Of a stretch of DNA of 64,000 nucleotides, positions 48,033-56,328 are shown piece by piece. The DNA is taken from the NCBI GenBank assembly GCA_020161575.1, contig JAIUNR010000005.1:124001-188000 (forward strand), read 5' to 3'. The position numbers were made by a program, and so were the translations under genes. The notes beneath the pieces are model-generated. The model saw only the letters and a program-made list of their open reading frames with translations. It made no database searches and was not told the origin of the DNA. Source of the DNA: Pseudomonadota bacterium (GTDB taxonomy: Bacteria; Pseudomonadota; Alphaproteobacteria; Rhizobiales; Beijerinckiaceae). Each line of letters opens with the position of its first letter. Within the stretch, counting starts at the first letter, position 1.

Positions 48033-48315
48033 CGACTACCTCCTATCCGGGAAAATACGGGCGCCTTCGCGCCACGATGCCCGGCCGGCGCCCCATGAGG
48101 CGCCACGCATTCCAACATTATCGAGGGTCGGCCCCAAAGGAAACGTTAATCCGACACCCGGCAAAATACACACTCAAGGCAAAGGTAAAGACTTGTCGTC
48201 GCCTTTCAAGGGCAACCCTGCAAGTTGCGCGCCGGGCGGATTTGTTCCGATCCGACCGATGCCCGCCCCGTGACGCCTCGAATCGGCACAACCTCCGCGC
48301 GAGAAAAGCGCCGGC

Positions 48316-48951
48316 TCACAGCGGCTTGGGCGCATCCGGCTCCTCGGCCCGTTTGTTAACGACCTGATCGATCAGGCCAAATTCCTTGGCCATCTGCGCG
48401 GTCATGAAGTTGTCGCGCTCGAGCGCATTATGGATCACCTCGTAATCCTGTCCGGTATGCTGGACATAGATCTCATTGAGGCGCTTCTTGAGGCTCTCGA
48501 CCTCGCGGGCATGGATGAGGATGTCCGTCGCCTGCCCCTGGAAGCCGCCGGAAGGCTGATGCACCATGACACGCGCGTTCGGCAGCGCGAAGCGCTGGCC
48601 CTTCTCGCCCGCGGTGAGGAGAAGCGAGCCCATCGACGCGGCCTGACCGATACACAGGGTCGTGACCGGGCAACGGATGAACTGCATCGTATCATAAATC
48701 GAAAGGCCCGATGTCACCACGCCGCCCGGCGAGTTGATGTAGAGCGAGATTTCCTTCTTCGGGTTTTCCGCCTCGAGGAACAGCAGCTGCGCCACAATGA
48801 GGCTCGCCATCGTGTCCTCGACCGGCCCGCTCAGGAAGATGATGCGCTCGCGCAGAAGGCGGGAGAAGATATCGAAGGCCCGTTCGCCGCGGCTCGACTG
48901 CTCGATGACCATCGGCACGAGCGAATTATAGGTTTCAATCGGATCTCTCAT
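48316..48951 (-). CDS. clpP: ATP-dependent Clp protease proteolytic subunit
   Basis: This serine protease forms double heptamers with ClpX or ClpA. The catalytic triad is visible (numbering from the GTG three bases upstream): Ser 107 in [11 protein letters not shown], His 132 in [11 protein letters not shown], Asp 181 in ALERDNFM. The start ATG 48951 lies 5 bases after GAGG; the adjacent GTG at 48954 is an alternative. The normal order tig-clpP is interrupted by a BenE transporter gene. The 140 bp upstream contain a CTTGAAG box (49071-49077) but no clear promoter. Confidence 0.97.
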   Translation of the reverse strand: MRDPIETYNSLVPMVIEQSSRGERAFDIFSRLLRERIIFLSGPVEDTMASLIVAQLLFLEAENPKKEISLYINSPGGVVTSGLSIYDTMQFIRCPVTTLCIGQAASMGSLLLTAGEKGQRFALPNARVMVHQPSGGFQGQATDILIHAREVESLKKRLNEIYVQHTGQDYEVIHNALERDNFMTAQMAKEFGLIDQVVNKRAEEPDAPKPL

Positions 48952-49094
48952 CACGGCCTCGGTTTTTGGGGCGGCGATACCCGCCGCGTCCTTTGGGGCG
49001 ACGAAATCTCGCCGCGCCTTGAATGTCTGGTCCTTCAGATAGAGATTGTTGCCTCACCTGAAAAGAGTGCCTTCAAGAGCTATCGCGAAGAGGT

Positions 49095-50312
49095 TCACGA
49101 AACCTTTTTGTCACCGTCGCCACGTCCGAGCCGGAATCCCTCGCGCGCCCCCCAGCCGAGAACCAGCCCCCAGAAGGCACCGTTGATTCCGATGAAGGAG
49201 AGCCCTGAAGCGGTGACGAAAAAGGTCAGCAGCGCCGGCAGGCGCTCTTCCTCATCCTCGGTCGCGCTCTTGATCGCGCCGCCGAAGGCACCGATCAGCG
49301 CCAACCCCGCCGCCGCCTCGATCAGGATCGGCGATGCGTTGAGCACCAGCATCGCCGCCATCGCGGCCAGCAGGGTCAGGCAGATATAGCCGATCCCGGC
49401 GACCACTGCCGCCGTGTAACGCCGCGCCGGATCGGGATGCGCGTCCTTGCCGGCGCAGAGCGCGGCCGTGATCGCCGCGAAATTCACCGGCGGGGCGCCG
49501 AACGGCGCGATGAGGGCGGAAAGCAGTCCGGTCACGGCAAGCCCCTCCCGCATGGAGGGGCGATAGCCGAAGGTCGAAAGCACGGCGAGACCCGTGATGT
49601 TCTGCGACGCCATCGTCACGATGAAGAGCGGCAGCGCGATCGAGAGCAGCGCCTCGAAGGTGAAAACCGGCATGACGAAGACCGGGTGGGGCAAGACGTA
49701 GCCGCCCGCCCCGCCGCTCTGCATGACAATGGCGCCCAGCGCGATGGCAACAGCCGCCGGCACCGCCCAAAGCCGGGCAATACGCATCATCACCAGCCAT
49801 ACCCCGAGAATCAGCAAGGCCGTATAAGGCGCCTCACGGATCGCGACGAAGGGCGCCAGTGCAAGCTTGAGGAGGATACCGGCGAGCATCGCATTGGCGA
49901 TCGCCTTGGGAATGGCCGAGACGAAGCGCGAGAGCGGCTCCCAGAAGGCCGCGACGACGATGAGCAGACCCGCCACCATCATCGCCCCCACCGCCGCGGG
50001 GAAGCCGCCGGCGGGCGGGTGAACGGCCAGCAGAAGCGCGAGGCCGGGCGTCGTCCAGGCGACGGAGACAGGCATTCGGCTGCGCAGGCTGAGGAATATC
50101 GCCGCAATCCCCTTGGCCAGCCCCACGAACACCAGCGCGGAGGTCACCTCCCCCACCCCCGCGCCGACCGCCGCCAGCGCCTTGATCAGAACCGCGACGG
50201 AGCTTGCATAGCCGACAAGCGCGACCACAACCCCCTGAAGGGCGGATTGCGTGGAAAGATCGTCGAGAAAACGGCGCGGCGAAGAGCCGGTCGCGGGCAA
50301 GTCAGCCGACAT
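49095..50312 (-). CDS. Benzoate/H+ symporter family (BenE) transporter
   Basis: This 405-residue inner-membrane protein has about 11-12 helices and the BenE pattern: PVSVAWTTPGLALLLAVHPP (helix 3 region), PKAIANAMLAGILLKLALAP, TMASQNITGLAVLSTFGYRP, and FGAPPVNFAAITAALCAGKD. Members carry benzoate or related weak acids with protons; the true substrate here is unknown. It sits between tig and clpP, an unusual place. The tig terminator upstream suggests it has its own promoter or depends on readthrough. Confidence 0.88.
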   Translation of the reverse strand: MSADLPATGSSPRRFLDDLSTQSALQGVVVALVGYASSVAVLIKALAAVGAGVGEVTSALVFVGLAKGIAAIFLSLRSRMPVSVAWTTPGLALLLAVHPPAGGFPAAVGAMMVAGLLIVVAAFWEPLSRFVSAIPKAIANAMLAGILLKLALAPFVAIREAPYTALLILGVWLVMMRIARLWAVPAAVAIALGAIVMQSGGAGGYVLPHPVFVMPVFTFEALLSIALPLFIVTMASQNITGLAVLSTFGYRPSMREGLAVTGLLSALIAPFGAPPVNFAAITAALCAGKDAHPDPARRYTAAVVAGIGYICLTLLAAMAAMLVLNASPILIEAAAGLALIGAFGGAIKSATEDEEERLPALLTFFVTASGLSFIGINGAFWGLVLGWGAREGFRLGRGDGDKKVS

Positions 50313-50330
50313 GAGCAGAACCCGGAACTG

Positions 50331-50362
50331 AAAAAGGAAAGGCCGCCCATCTTGGGGCGGCC
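50331..50362 (-). terminator. Intrinsic terminator of tig
   Basis: GGCCGCCC and GGGCGGCC form a perfect 8-bp stem around a 6-nt loop; the minus strand continues TTTCCTTTTT. It lies about 30 bp after the tig stop and just before the BenE start. Confidence 0.85.
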
Positions 50363-50391
50363 TCTACCGGATTGCAATCGACGCGAAGGCG

Positions 50392-51777
50392 TTATTCAGC
50401 CTTTTTGGCCTTCGCCTTCTTGGGCTTCTCGGCCGGGGTTGCGTCCTCATCGGCGAAGAGTTCCTCGCGCGTCACCGTCTTCTCGGTCAGCTTGAGACCA
50501 GAGATGAGGTGGTCGACGACCTTCTCCTCGAAGAGCGGCGCGCGGATATCGGCCAGCGCCTCGGGGTTCTTGCGGTAATAGTCGAAGACCTGCCGCTCCT
50601 GCCCCGGGAACTGGCGCGCGCGCAGCAGGATGGCGTCGGTGATTTCCTTGTCCTCGATCTTGACATCGATCTTCTGGCCGATCTCGGCCAGAACGAGGCC
50701 AAGGCGCACCCGGCGTGCCGCGATCTTGCGATATTCCTCGCGGCGGGCTTCTTCCTCGCCCTCGCCGAAGGTCTCGCCGGCGCGCTGCATGTCGGAGGTG
50801 AGCTGGCGCCAGATGACCGCGAACTCGTCCTCGAGCATGGTCGGGGGGAGATCGAAGCTGTAGAGCCCGTCGAGGCCGTCGAGAAGCTGGCGCTTCACCT
50901 TCTGGCGCGACTGCTCCTTGAGCTCCTCCTCGAGCGAATCCTGCACCGCCTTGCGCAGGCCGGCAACATCCTCGAGGCCGAACTTCTTGGCGAGATCATC
51001 GTTGATCTCAAGCTCGCCGGGGGCCTGGACGGCCTTCACGGTGACGGCGAATTCGGCGTTCTTGCCGGCGAGATGCGCGGCCTGATACTCTGCCGGGAAG
51101 GTGACATTGACGGTCTTCTTGTCGCCGGTCTTGGCGCCGACAAGCTGCTCCTCGAAGCCGGGAATGAACTGGCCCGAACCCAGGACCAGATCAACATCGC
51201 CGCCCGTGCCGCCCTCGAAGGCGACGCCGTCCAGCGTGCCAACGAAATCGATCGTCAGCTTGTCGCCATCCTTGGCCTTTTCCTTCTCGCCACGCGGCGC
51301 GAAGCTGCGGTTGGCCGAAGCCATGCGCTCGATCGCCTCGTCGATATCCTTCTGCGGCACCTCGGCAACCGGGCGCACAACCTTGATGTCGGAATGATCG
51401 ACGATGTCGATCTTCGGGAGAAATTCGACATCAACCGTGAAATCGAGGTCTGCCTCGCCGGCGAGAACCTTCTCGATCACGACCTGATCCTCGGTGAAAT
51501 TCACCTTGGGCTCGGCGGCGAGACGCGTCTTGCTCTCTTCGGCGATCTTCTTGTTCGCCTCATTGACCGCGCTCTGCACCACCTCGGCCATGATCGACTT
51601 GCCATAAAGGCGCTTGAGATGCGGGGTCGGCACCTTGCCGGGACGGAAGCCGTTGAGATTGACGCGACCGCGCAGCGTCTCGAGCTCGCCCTCGAAGCGG
51701 GTAGCCAGATCCGCCTTCGCAAGAACCACCTTGAACTGACGCTTGAGCCCTTCGGCGAGGGTTTCGGTAACCTGCAT
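50392..51777 (-). CDS. tig: Trigger factor
   Basis: This 461-residue ribosome-bound chaperone and prolyl isomerase starts at ATG 51777 (MQVTETLAEGLK). The N-terminal ribosome-binding domain has the signature GFRPGKVP. The FKBP-like domain follows (about 160-245, DKLTIDFVGTLDGVAFEGG). A helical C-terminal chaperone domain fills the rest, with a Lys/Ala-rich tail. A tRNA-Leu lies upstream on the same strand. Confidence 0.96.
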   Translation of the reverse strand: MQVTETLAEGLKRQFKVVLAKADLATRFEGELETLRGRVNLNGFRPGKVPTPHLKRLYGKSIMAEVVQSAVNEANKKIAEESKTRLAAEPKVNFTEDQVVIEKVLAGEADLDFTVDVEFLPKIDIVDHSDIKVVRPVAEVPQKDIDEAIERMASANRSFAPRGEKEKAKDGDKLTIDFVGTLDGVAFEGGTGGDVDLVLGSGQFIPGFEEQLVGAKTGDKKTVNVTFPAEYQAAHLAGKNAEFAVTVKAVQAPGELEINDDLAKKFGLEDVAGLRKAVQDSLEEELKEQSRQKVKRQLLDGLDGLYSFDLPPTMLEDEFAVIWRQLTSDMQRAGETFGEGEEEARREEYRKIAARRVRLGLVLAEIGQKIDVKIEDKEITDAILLRARQFPGQERQVFDYYRKNPEALADIRAPLFEEKVVDHLISGLKLTEKTVTREELFADEDATPAEKPKKAKAKKAE

Positions 51778-51917
51778 GTTCAACCTTGATGTCCGTGCCG
51801 GATAGCCCGGCATTCCGTTAATTGGCTCGCGCCAGTGTCAAAATTCTGGCCCCGGAAGGCCGGCTCGTTCCGCCTCTCCCAGACGGGATCTCCCCCGCAT
51901 GGAAGCAAACGCTGTGC

Positions 51918-52002
51918 TGGTGCGGGCGAAGGGAGTCGAACCCCCACGACTTTCGTCACCGGAACCTAAATCCGGCGCGTCTACCAGTTCCGCCACGCCC
52001 GC
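51918..52002 (-). tRNA. tRNA-Leu (TAG)
   Basis: A class II tRNA on the minus strand with acceptor GCGGGCG/CGCCCGC, anticodon stem CCGGA/TCCGG with loop TTTAGGT (anticodon TAG), a long variable arm, and encoded CCA. Length 85 nt. Confidence 0.97.
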
Positions 52003-52228
52003 CTGACGTCGGCACGCTGCCATGCCGGTCGCGCAAGCAGGAAATACGGCTTACGCCATCCCAGGCTCGCGGGGCGCGTCTATATCACGGTTTTTCAGGT
52101 TCGCAGCAAAAATTTGCGCTTTTGTCCGCGCTTCCGGGGAAGCCATGCCGTATCGTCACACGTCCTCCCCTTGACGCGCCCGCGGCAACACCCGACAACC
52201 CGCCCCGATGAAGATAGAGAAGCGAAAA

Positions 52229-53698
52229 ATGCGCGAGAGCCAGCCGTTTTCCTCCGCAGCCCACGCCCGGACGTCCGCGTTGACGCGCCGGGAGGCCCTT
52301 GCGGGCGGCATGGGGTTCAGCGCCATTCTGCTCGCATTGCCAGCTCTGGCCCAGCCGCGCGCACCCGGCCAGGGGATGGTGCTGAAGCTGCGCGCCGAGG
52401 CGATCACGGCCAAGCTGGGCGATTCGGCGGTTGAAAGCCGGCTCTTCCGCCTTGTCGCGCCGGAGATGAAGCACGAAAGCCCGGCCTCCTTTCCGGTTTT
52501 CCGCTTCCGCGAGGGCGAGGCTTTCTCGCTTGAGATCGAGAACCAGCTCGCCCAGCCGGTTTCCTTTCATATCCGCGGGCTGCGCGGCCCCAGCAGCGAG
52601 GATGGCGTCGCGGGATTGACGGGCGCGCCGATCGCGCCGGGCGCGAAGGGCCTTGTCCGCTGCGATGCGCGCCAGAGCGGCACCTTCATCCTCCAGCCCG
52701 CCTTCGCCGATCACGTGCCGGAGCAGGTGGCGCGCGGGCTCTGCGCCGCCGTGATCATCGAGGAAAAGTCACCGCCGGCCTTCGACGAGGATCTGGTCCT
52801 CGCGGTGGGCGACTGGCGGGTCAACGAGGCGGGTGCACTGGCCGAGGAGTTCCTCGCCCTGCCCGATGCCGCGCGTGTGGGCCGGCTCGGCAACCGGCTG
52901 AGCGCGAATTACGCGCCGGCACCGCTCGAACGCCGAGTAAAGCCCGGCGCGCGCCTGCGCATCCGCATGATCAACGTCTCGAACGCACGCATGATCCCCA
53001 TTCGCATCGATGGGTTCGCCGCGGAGGTCTATGCGATCGATTCCACCCCCTGCCAGCCTTTCGACCCCCTGAAGCGCACGGTGGTCCTCGCGCCCGCCTC
53101 CCGGATCGAGATGGCGCTACAGGCGCCGGGGGAGGCGGGAAAATCCGGCGCGATCGAGGCGAAGCTCGCAAGCAATCTGCCGATCATGAGACTGACGACG
53201 CACGGCGAATCCATGCCGGCGCGGACAAAACCGGCACCCCTGCCCGATCCGGGCCTGCCGCCGGCGATCCGGCTTCAGGACGCGGTGCGCGCCGACATGG
53301 TGATCACCGGCGGGGTCGGCCTCGATCCCGCGGAGGCGGAACCAGGAAAACTCGCCGCGCGTTTCCCAGATCCGCGTCGCATCTACCAGATCAACGGCCG
53401 CAACGACGGCTTTGCCGGCAAGCCGCTGGCGAGCCTCAAGCGCGGGCGTGTCTTCGTGCTCGCGCTGCACAACAAGACCGCCTGGCCGCAGGTCATCGCG
53501 GTGCATGGCCATGCCTTCCGGCTGCTCCACCCGTTCGACGATGGCTGGGAGCCGTATTTTCTCGACAACCTCTATCTTGCGCCCAACACGGTTTCGCGCA
53601 TCGCGCTGATCGCCGACAATCCCGGCAAATGGGCCATCCGCGCCTCGATCGCAGAGCATTTCGCCGCCGGTGTCGCGAGCTGGTTCGAGGTGACTTGA
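52229..53698 (+). CDS. Tat-exported multicopper-oxidase-fold protein with lost copper ligands
   Basis: The protein has 489 residues from ATG 52229 (behind GAGAAG; an ATG at 52208 would add seven). A twin-arginine signal (LTRREALAGG, then a hydrophobic stretch ending ALAQP) predicts folded export. Three cupredoxin domains can be followed. The copper motifs are mostly gone: HWHG is FHIRG (about 113-117), the second HxH is FILQP, HPxHLHGH is reduced to VHGH (about 425-428), and the HCHxxxH motif is RASIAEH (471-477). This recalls FtsP/SufI, a copper-free member that acts in cell division. Whether it is an FtsP homologue or a distinct degenerate oxidase cannot be settled. Confidence 0.8.
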   Translation: MRESQPFSSAAHARTSALTRREALAGGMGFSAILLALPALAQPRAPGQGMVLKLRAEAITAKLGDSAVESRLFRLVAPEMKHESPASFPVFRFREGEAFSLEIENQLAQPVSFHIRGLRGPSSEDGVAGLTGAPIAPGAKGLVRCDARQSGTFILQPAFADHVPEQVARGLCAAVIIEEKSPPAFDEDLVLAVGDWRVNEAGALAEEFLALPDAARVGRLGNRLSANYAPAPLERRVKPGARLRIRMINVSNARMIPIRIDGFAAEVYAIDSTPCQPFDPLKRTVVLAPASRIEMALQAPGEAGKSGAIEAKLASNLPIMRLTTHGESMPARTKPAPLPDPGLPPAIRLQDAVRADMVITGGVGLDPAEAEPGKLAARFPDPRRIYQINGRNDGFAGKPLASLKRGRVFVLALHNKTAWPQVIAVHGHAFRLLHPFDDGWEPYFLDNLYLAPNTVSRIALIADNPGKWAIRASIAEHFAAGVASWFEVT

Positions 53699-53733
53699 GA
53701 AGCCGTGCAGCCGGCGTCAGAAAGTTCGCAGAC

Positions 53734-53759
53734 TGCACAAAAAAGCAGCAACATGCTGC
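53734..53759 (+). promoter_or_regulatory. Possible operator upstream of glnB
   Basis: TGCACAAAAAAGCAGCA (53734-53750) is a loose match to the NtrC site pattern TGCAC-N7-GTGCA. It is followed by a palindrome, GCAGCA-ACA-TGCTGC (53745-53759). Both lie about 135-155 bp before glnB, where nitrogen control would be expected. Weak evidence. Confidence 0.25.
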
Positions 53760-53841
53760 ATTGCGGCGCGGGGCGGTTTCTTTCGCCGCGGCGCATGTGC
53801 GAAAATGCCGCCGGCTATTGACGCATTTGGTCTTTTCGTGA

Positions 53842-54228
<387 letters not shown>

Positions 54229-54251
54229 CCGCCGGAGGCCTTCGTCGATTC

Positions 54252-54266
54252 TGGCACGAAGGCTGC
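54252..54266 (+). promoter_or_regulatory. Candidate sigma-54 promoter of glnA
   Basis: TGGCAC-GAAGG-CTGC matches the RpoN consensus TGGCAC-N5-TTGC with one difference and the exact -24/-12 spacing. It lies between glnB and glnA, about 120 bp before the glnA start. Nitrogen-responsive transcription of glnA separate from glnB is inferred. Confidence 0.55.
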
Positions 54267-54388
54267 TAGAGCCTTTTGCAAGCGGCAGGCTTCGCCCGCC
54301 GGATAAACCTCAAACCACCCGGCCAGCCGCAAGGCCGGCCTCCGCCTGAAACACCACCAGCGTGATACGCCATAAGGGACGCTAAGAC

Positions 54389-55798
54389 ATGAAAACGCCG
54401 AAGGATGTTCTGAAGTTCATCAAGGAAAATGACGTGAAATACGTCGATTTCCGCTTCACCGACCCGCGTGGCAAGTGGCAGCACTGGACCTTCGATGTCA
54501 CCATCGTCGATGAGGAAGCGCTGGAAGAAGGCGTGATGTTCGACGGCTCCTCGATCGCCGGCTGGAAGGCGATCAACGAGAGCGACATGCTGCTGATGCC
54601 CGATTGCAGCTCGGCCTTCCTCGATCCGTTCTTCGCCGCCTCCACCCTCGTCATCAATTGCGACGTGCTCGAGCCGGCCACCGGCGAGCCCTACGCGCGC
54701 TGCCCGCGCGGCATCGCCAAGCGCGCCGAGATGTTCATGAATTCCTCGGGCGTGGGCGATGTCGCCTATTTCGGCCCGGAAGCGGAATTCTTCATCTTCG
54801 ACGACGTGAAGTTCAAGTCCGATCCCTACAATACCGGCTTCAAGCTCGACGCCGTGGAGCTGCCGACCAATGGCGACGCCGATTACGAAGGCGGCAATAT
54901 GGGTCACCGCATTCCGATGAAGGGCGGCTATTTCCCGGTTCCCCCGCAGGATATGTCACAGGACATGCGCGGCGAGATGCTCGCGGCCATGGCGGCGATG
55001 GGCGTCTCGGTCGAGAAGCATCACCATGAGGTCGCCTCGGCCCAGCACGAACTCGGCATGAAGTTCAACACGCTGGTCACCACCTGCGACCATATGCAGA
55101 TCTATAAATACGCGATCCACAACGTGGCCCAGAGCTACGGCAAGACCGCGACCTTCATGCCCAAGCCCGTCTATGGCGATAACGGCTCGGGCATGCACGT
55201 GCACCAGTCGATCTGGAAGGGCGGAAAGCCGGTTTTCGCGGGCGACAAATATGCCGGCCTCTCGCAGACCTGCCTCTACTATATCGGCGGCATCATCAAG
55301 CATGCCAAGGCGCTCAACGCCTTCACCAACCCCTCCACGAACTCCTACAAGCGCCTCGTGCCGGGCTATGAGGCGCCGGTGCTGCTCGCCTATTCGGCGC
55401 GCAACCGCTCGGCTTCCTGCCGTATTCCGTGGACGAATTCGCCCAAGGCCAAGCGCGTCGAAGTGCGCTTCCCTGATCCGATGGCCAACCCCTATCTCGC
55501 CTTCGCGGCGATGCTGATGGCGGGCCTCGACGGCATCGCCAACAAAATCGATCCGGGCCAGGCGATGGACAAGGATCTCTACGATCTGCCGCCGAAGGAA
55601 CTCAAGAAGATCCCGACCGTCTGCGGTTCCCTGCGCGAAGCGCTCGCCTCGCTCGACAAGGATCGCGCCTTCCTCAAGGCTGGCGGCGTCTTTACCGACG
55701 ATTTCATCGACAGCTTCATCGAGCTGAAGATGCAGGAAGTGATGCGCTTCGAGATGACCCCGCATCCGGTCGAATTCTCGATGTATTACAGCCTCTAA
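54389..55798 (+). CDS. glnA: Glutamine synthetase type I
   Basis: This 469-residue dodecameric enzyme makes glutamine from glutamate, ammonium and ATP. N-terminal beta-grasp domain: [20 protein letters not shown]. Catalytic domain: [32 protein letters not shown] (metal site) and the [10 protein letters not shown]-type segment [16 protein letters not shown]. The adenylylation tyrosine lies in [17 protein letters not shown], so it is the GlnE-regulated beta form. An intrinsic terminator follows the stop. Confidence 0.98.
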   Translation: MKTPKDVLKFIKENDVKYVDFRFTDPRGKWQHWTFDVTIVDEEALEEGVMFDGSSIAGWKAINESDMLLMPDCSSAFLDPFFAASTLVINCDVLEPATGEPYARCPRGIAKRAEMFMNSSGVGDVAYFGPEAEFFIFDDVKFKSDPYNTGFKLDAVELPTNGDADYEGGNMGHRIPMKGGYFPVPPQDMSQDMRGEMLAAMAAMGVSVEKHHHEVASAQHELGMKFNTLVTTCDHMQIYKYAIHNVAQSYGKTATFMPKPVYGDNGSGMHVHQSIWKGGKPVFAGDKYAGLSQTCLYYIGGIIKHAKALNAFTNPSTNSYKRLVPGYEAPVLLAYSARNRSASCRIPWTNSPKAKRVEVRFPDPMANPYLAFAAMLMAGLDGIANKIDPGQAMDKDLYDLPPKELKKIPTVCGSLREALASLDKDRAFLKAGGVFTDDFIDSFIELKMQEVMRFEMTPHPVEFSMYYSL

Positions 55799-55827
55799 TC
55801 CAGGCTTTTTCACACGATGAATCAGGA

Positions 55828-55851
55828 AGGGCGCCTTGCGGCGCCCTTTTT
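55828..55851 (+). terminator. Intrinsic terminator of glnA
   Basis: AGGGCGCC and GGCGCCCT form a perfect 8-bp stem around TTGC, followed by TTTTT. It lies 30 bp after the glnA stop. Confidence 0.92.
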
Positions 55852-55867
55852 CGTTCGTCAGAGCCAA

Positions 55868-55891
55868 TAAAAAAGGCGCCGTGAGGCGCCT
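55868..55891 (-). terminator. Intrinsic terminator of the leftward small membrane protein gene
   Basis: AGGCGCC and GGCGCCT form a 7-bp stem around GTGA; the minus strand continues TTTTTTATT. It faces the glnA terminator and ends the transcript from 55910-56134. Confidence 0.88.
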
Positions 55892-55909
55892 GCGGGAGTG
55901 ATCGGCAAC

Positions 55910-56134
55910 TCAGACCGCGCTGCGCCAGCCACCGAACGTGGCGACAACCTGCGTCCAGCCGAAATGATGCGCGAGCACAGCAACTCCGCCGCCAACGGTC
56001 AGCATCAGAGCCATGAACCGTCCCGGCCGTGCCGGCGGCGTATAGCGCACCTCGAAATCCGCTTCCTCGAAGCCGAAAGCAGAGCCCGTGGCATGCGCAC
56101 AATTTTCGAGGCTCTTCATACGCGGCGACACCAT
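55910..56134 (-). CDS. Small single-pass membrane protein of unknown function
   Basis: This 74-residue protein has a polar N-terminal half with FGFEEADFEVRY and PPARPGRF, and one predicted membrane helix (about 40-58, FMALMLTVGGGVAVLAHHF). No family is recognised. A terminator follows its stop, which supports a real transcript. It is divergent from the PhoX-like gene across 194 bp that show no clear operator. Confidence 0.55.
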   Translation of the reverse strand: MVSPRMKSLENCAHATGSAFGFEEADFEVRYTPPARPGRFMALMLTVGGGVAVLAHHFGWTQVVATFGGWRSAV

Positions 56135-56328
56135 CAGTCCTCTCCCTCGACCAGTTCAGTTTTTGATATCCCGACTATGCGACATCATGGTGAAGGCCAG
56201 CTTAACGGGGGCTTCAGGTGAACAGGAATGCCGCCGGTATCCACGCGGAAAACACCCGGCAATCGTCTGTTGCGCGAATGCGGAATAGCTGACTAGATTG
56301 CCGACGAAATAAAAAAGGAGGGACGTGC

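Noticed and set aside
48150-48215. Heat-shock promoter for clpX around CTTGAAA at 48204-48210
   Set aside because: The -35-like box is good but nothing resembling CCCCAT follows at 11-16 bases.
56135-56328. Pho box before the PhoX-like gene
   Set aside because: No pair of CTGTCAT-like repeats with 4-base spacing was found on either strand.
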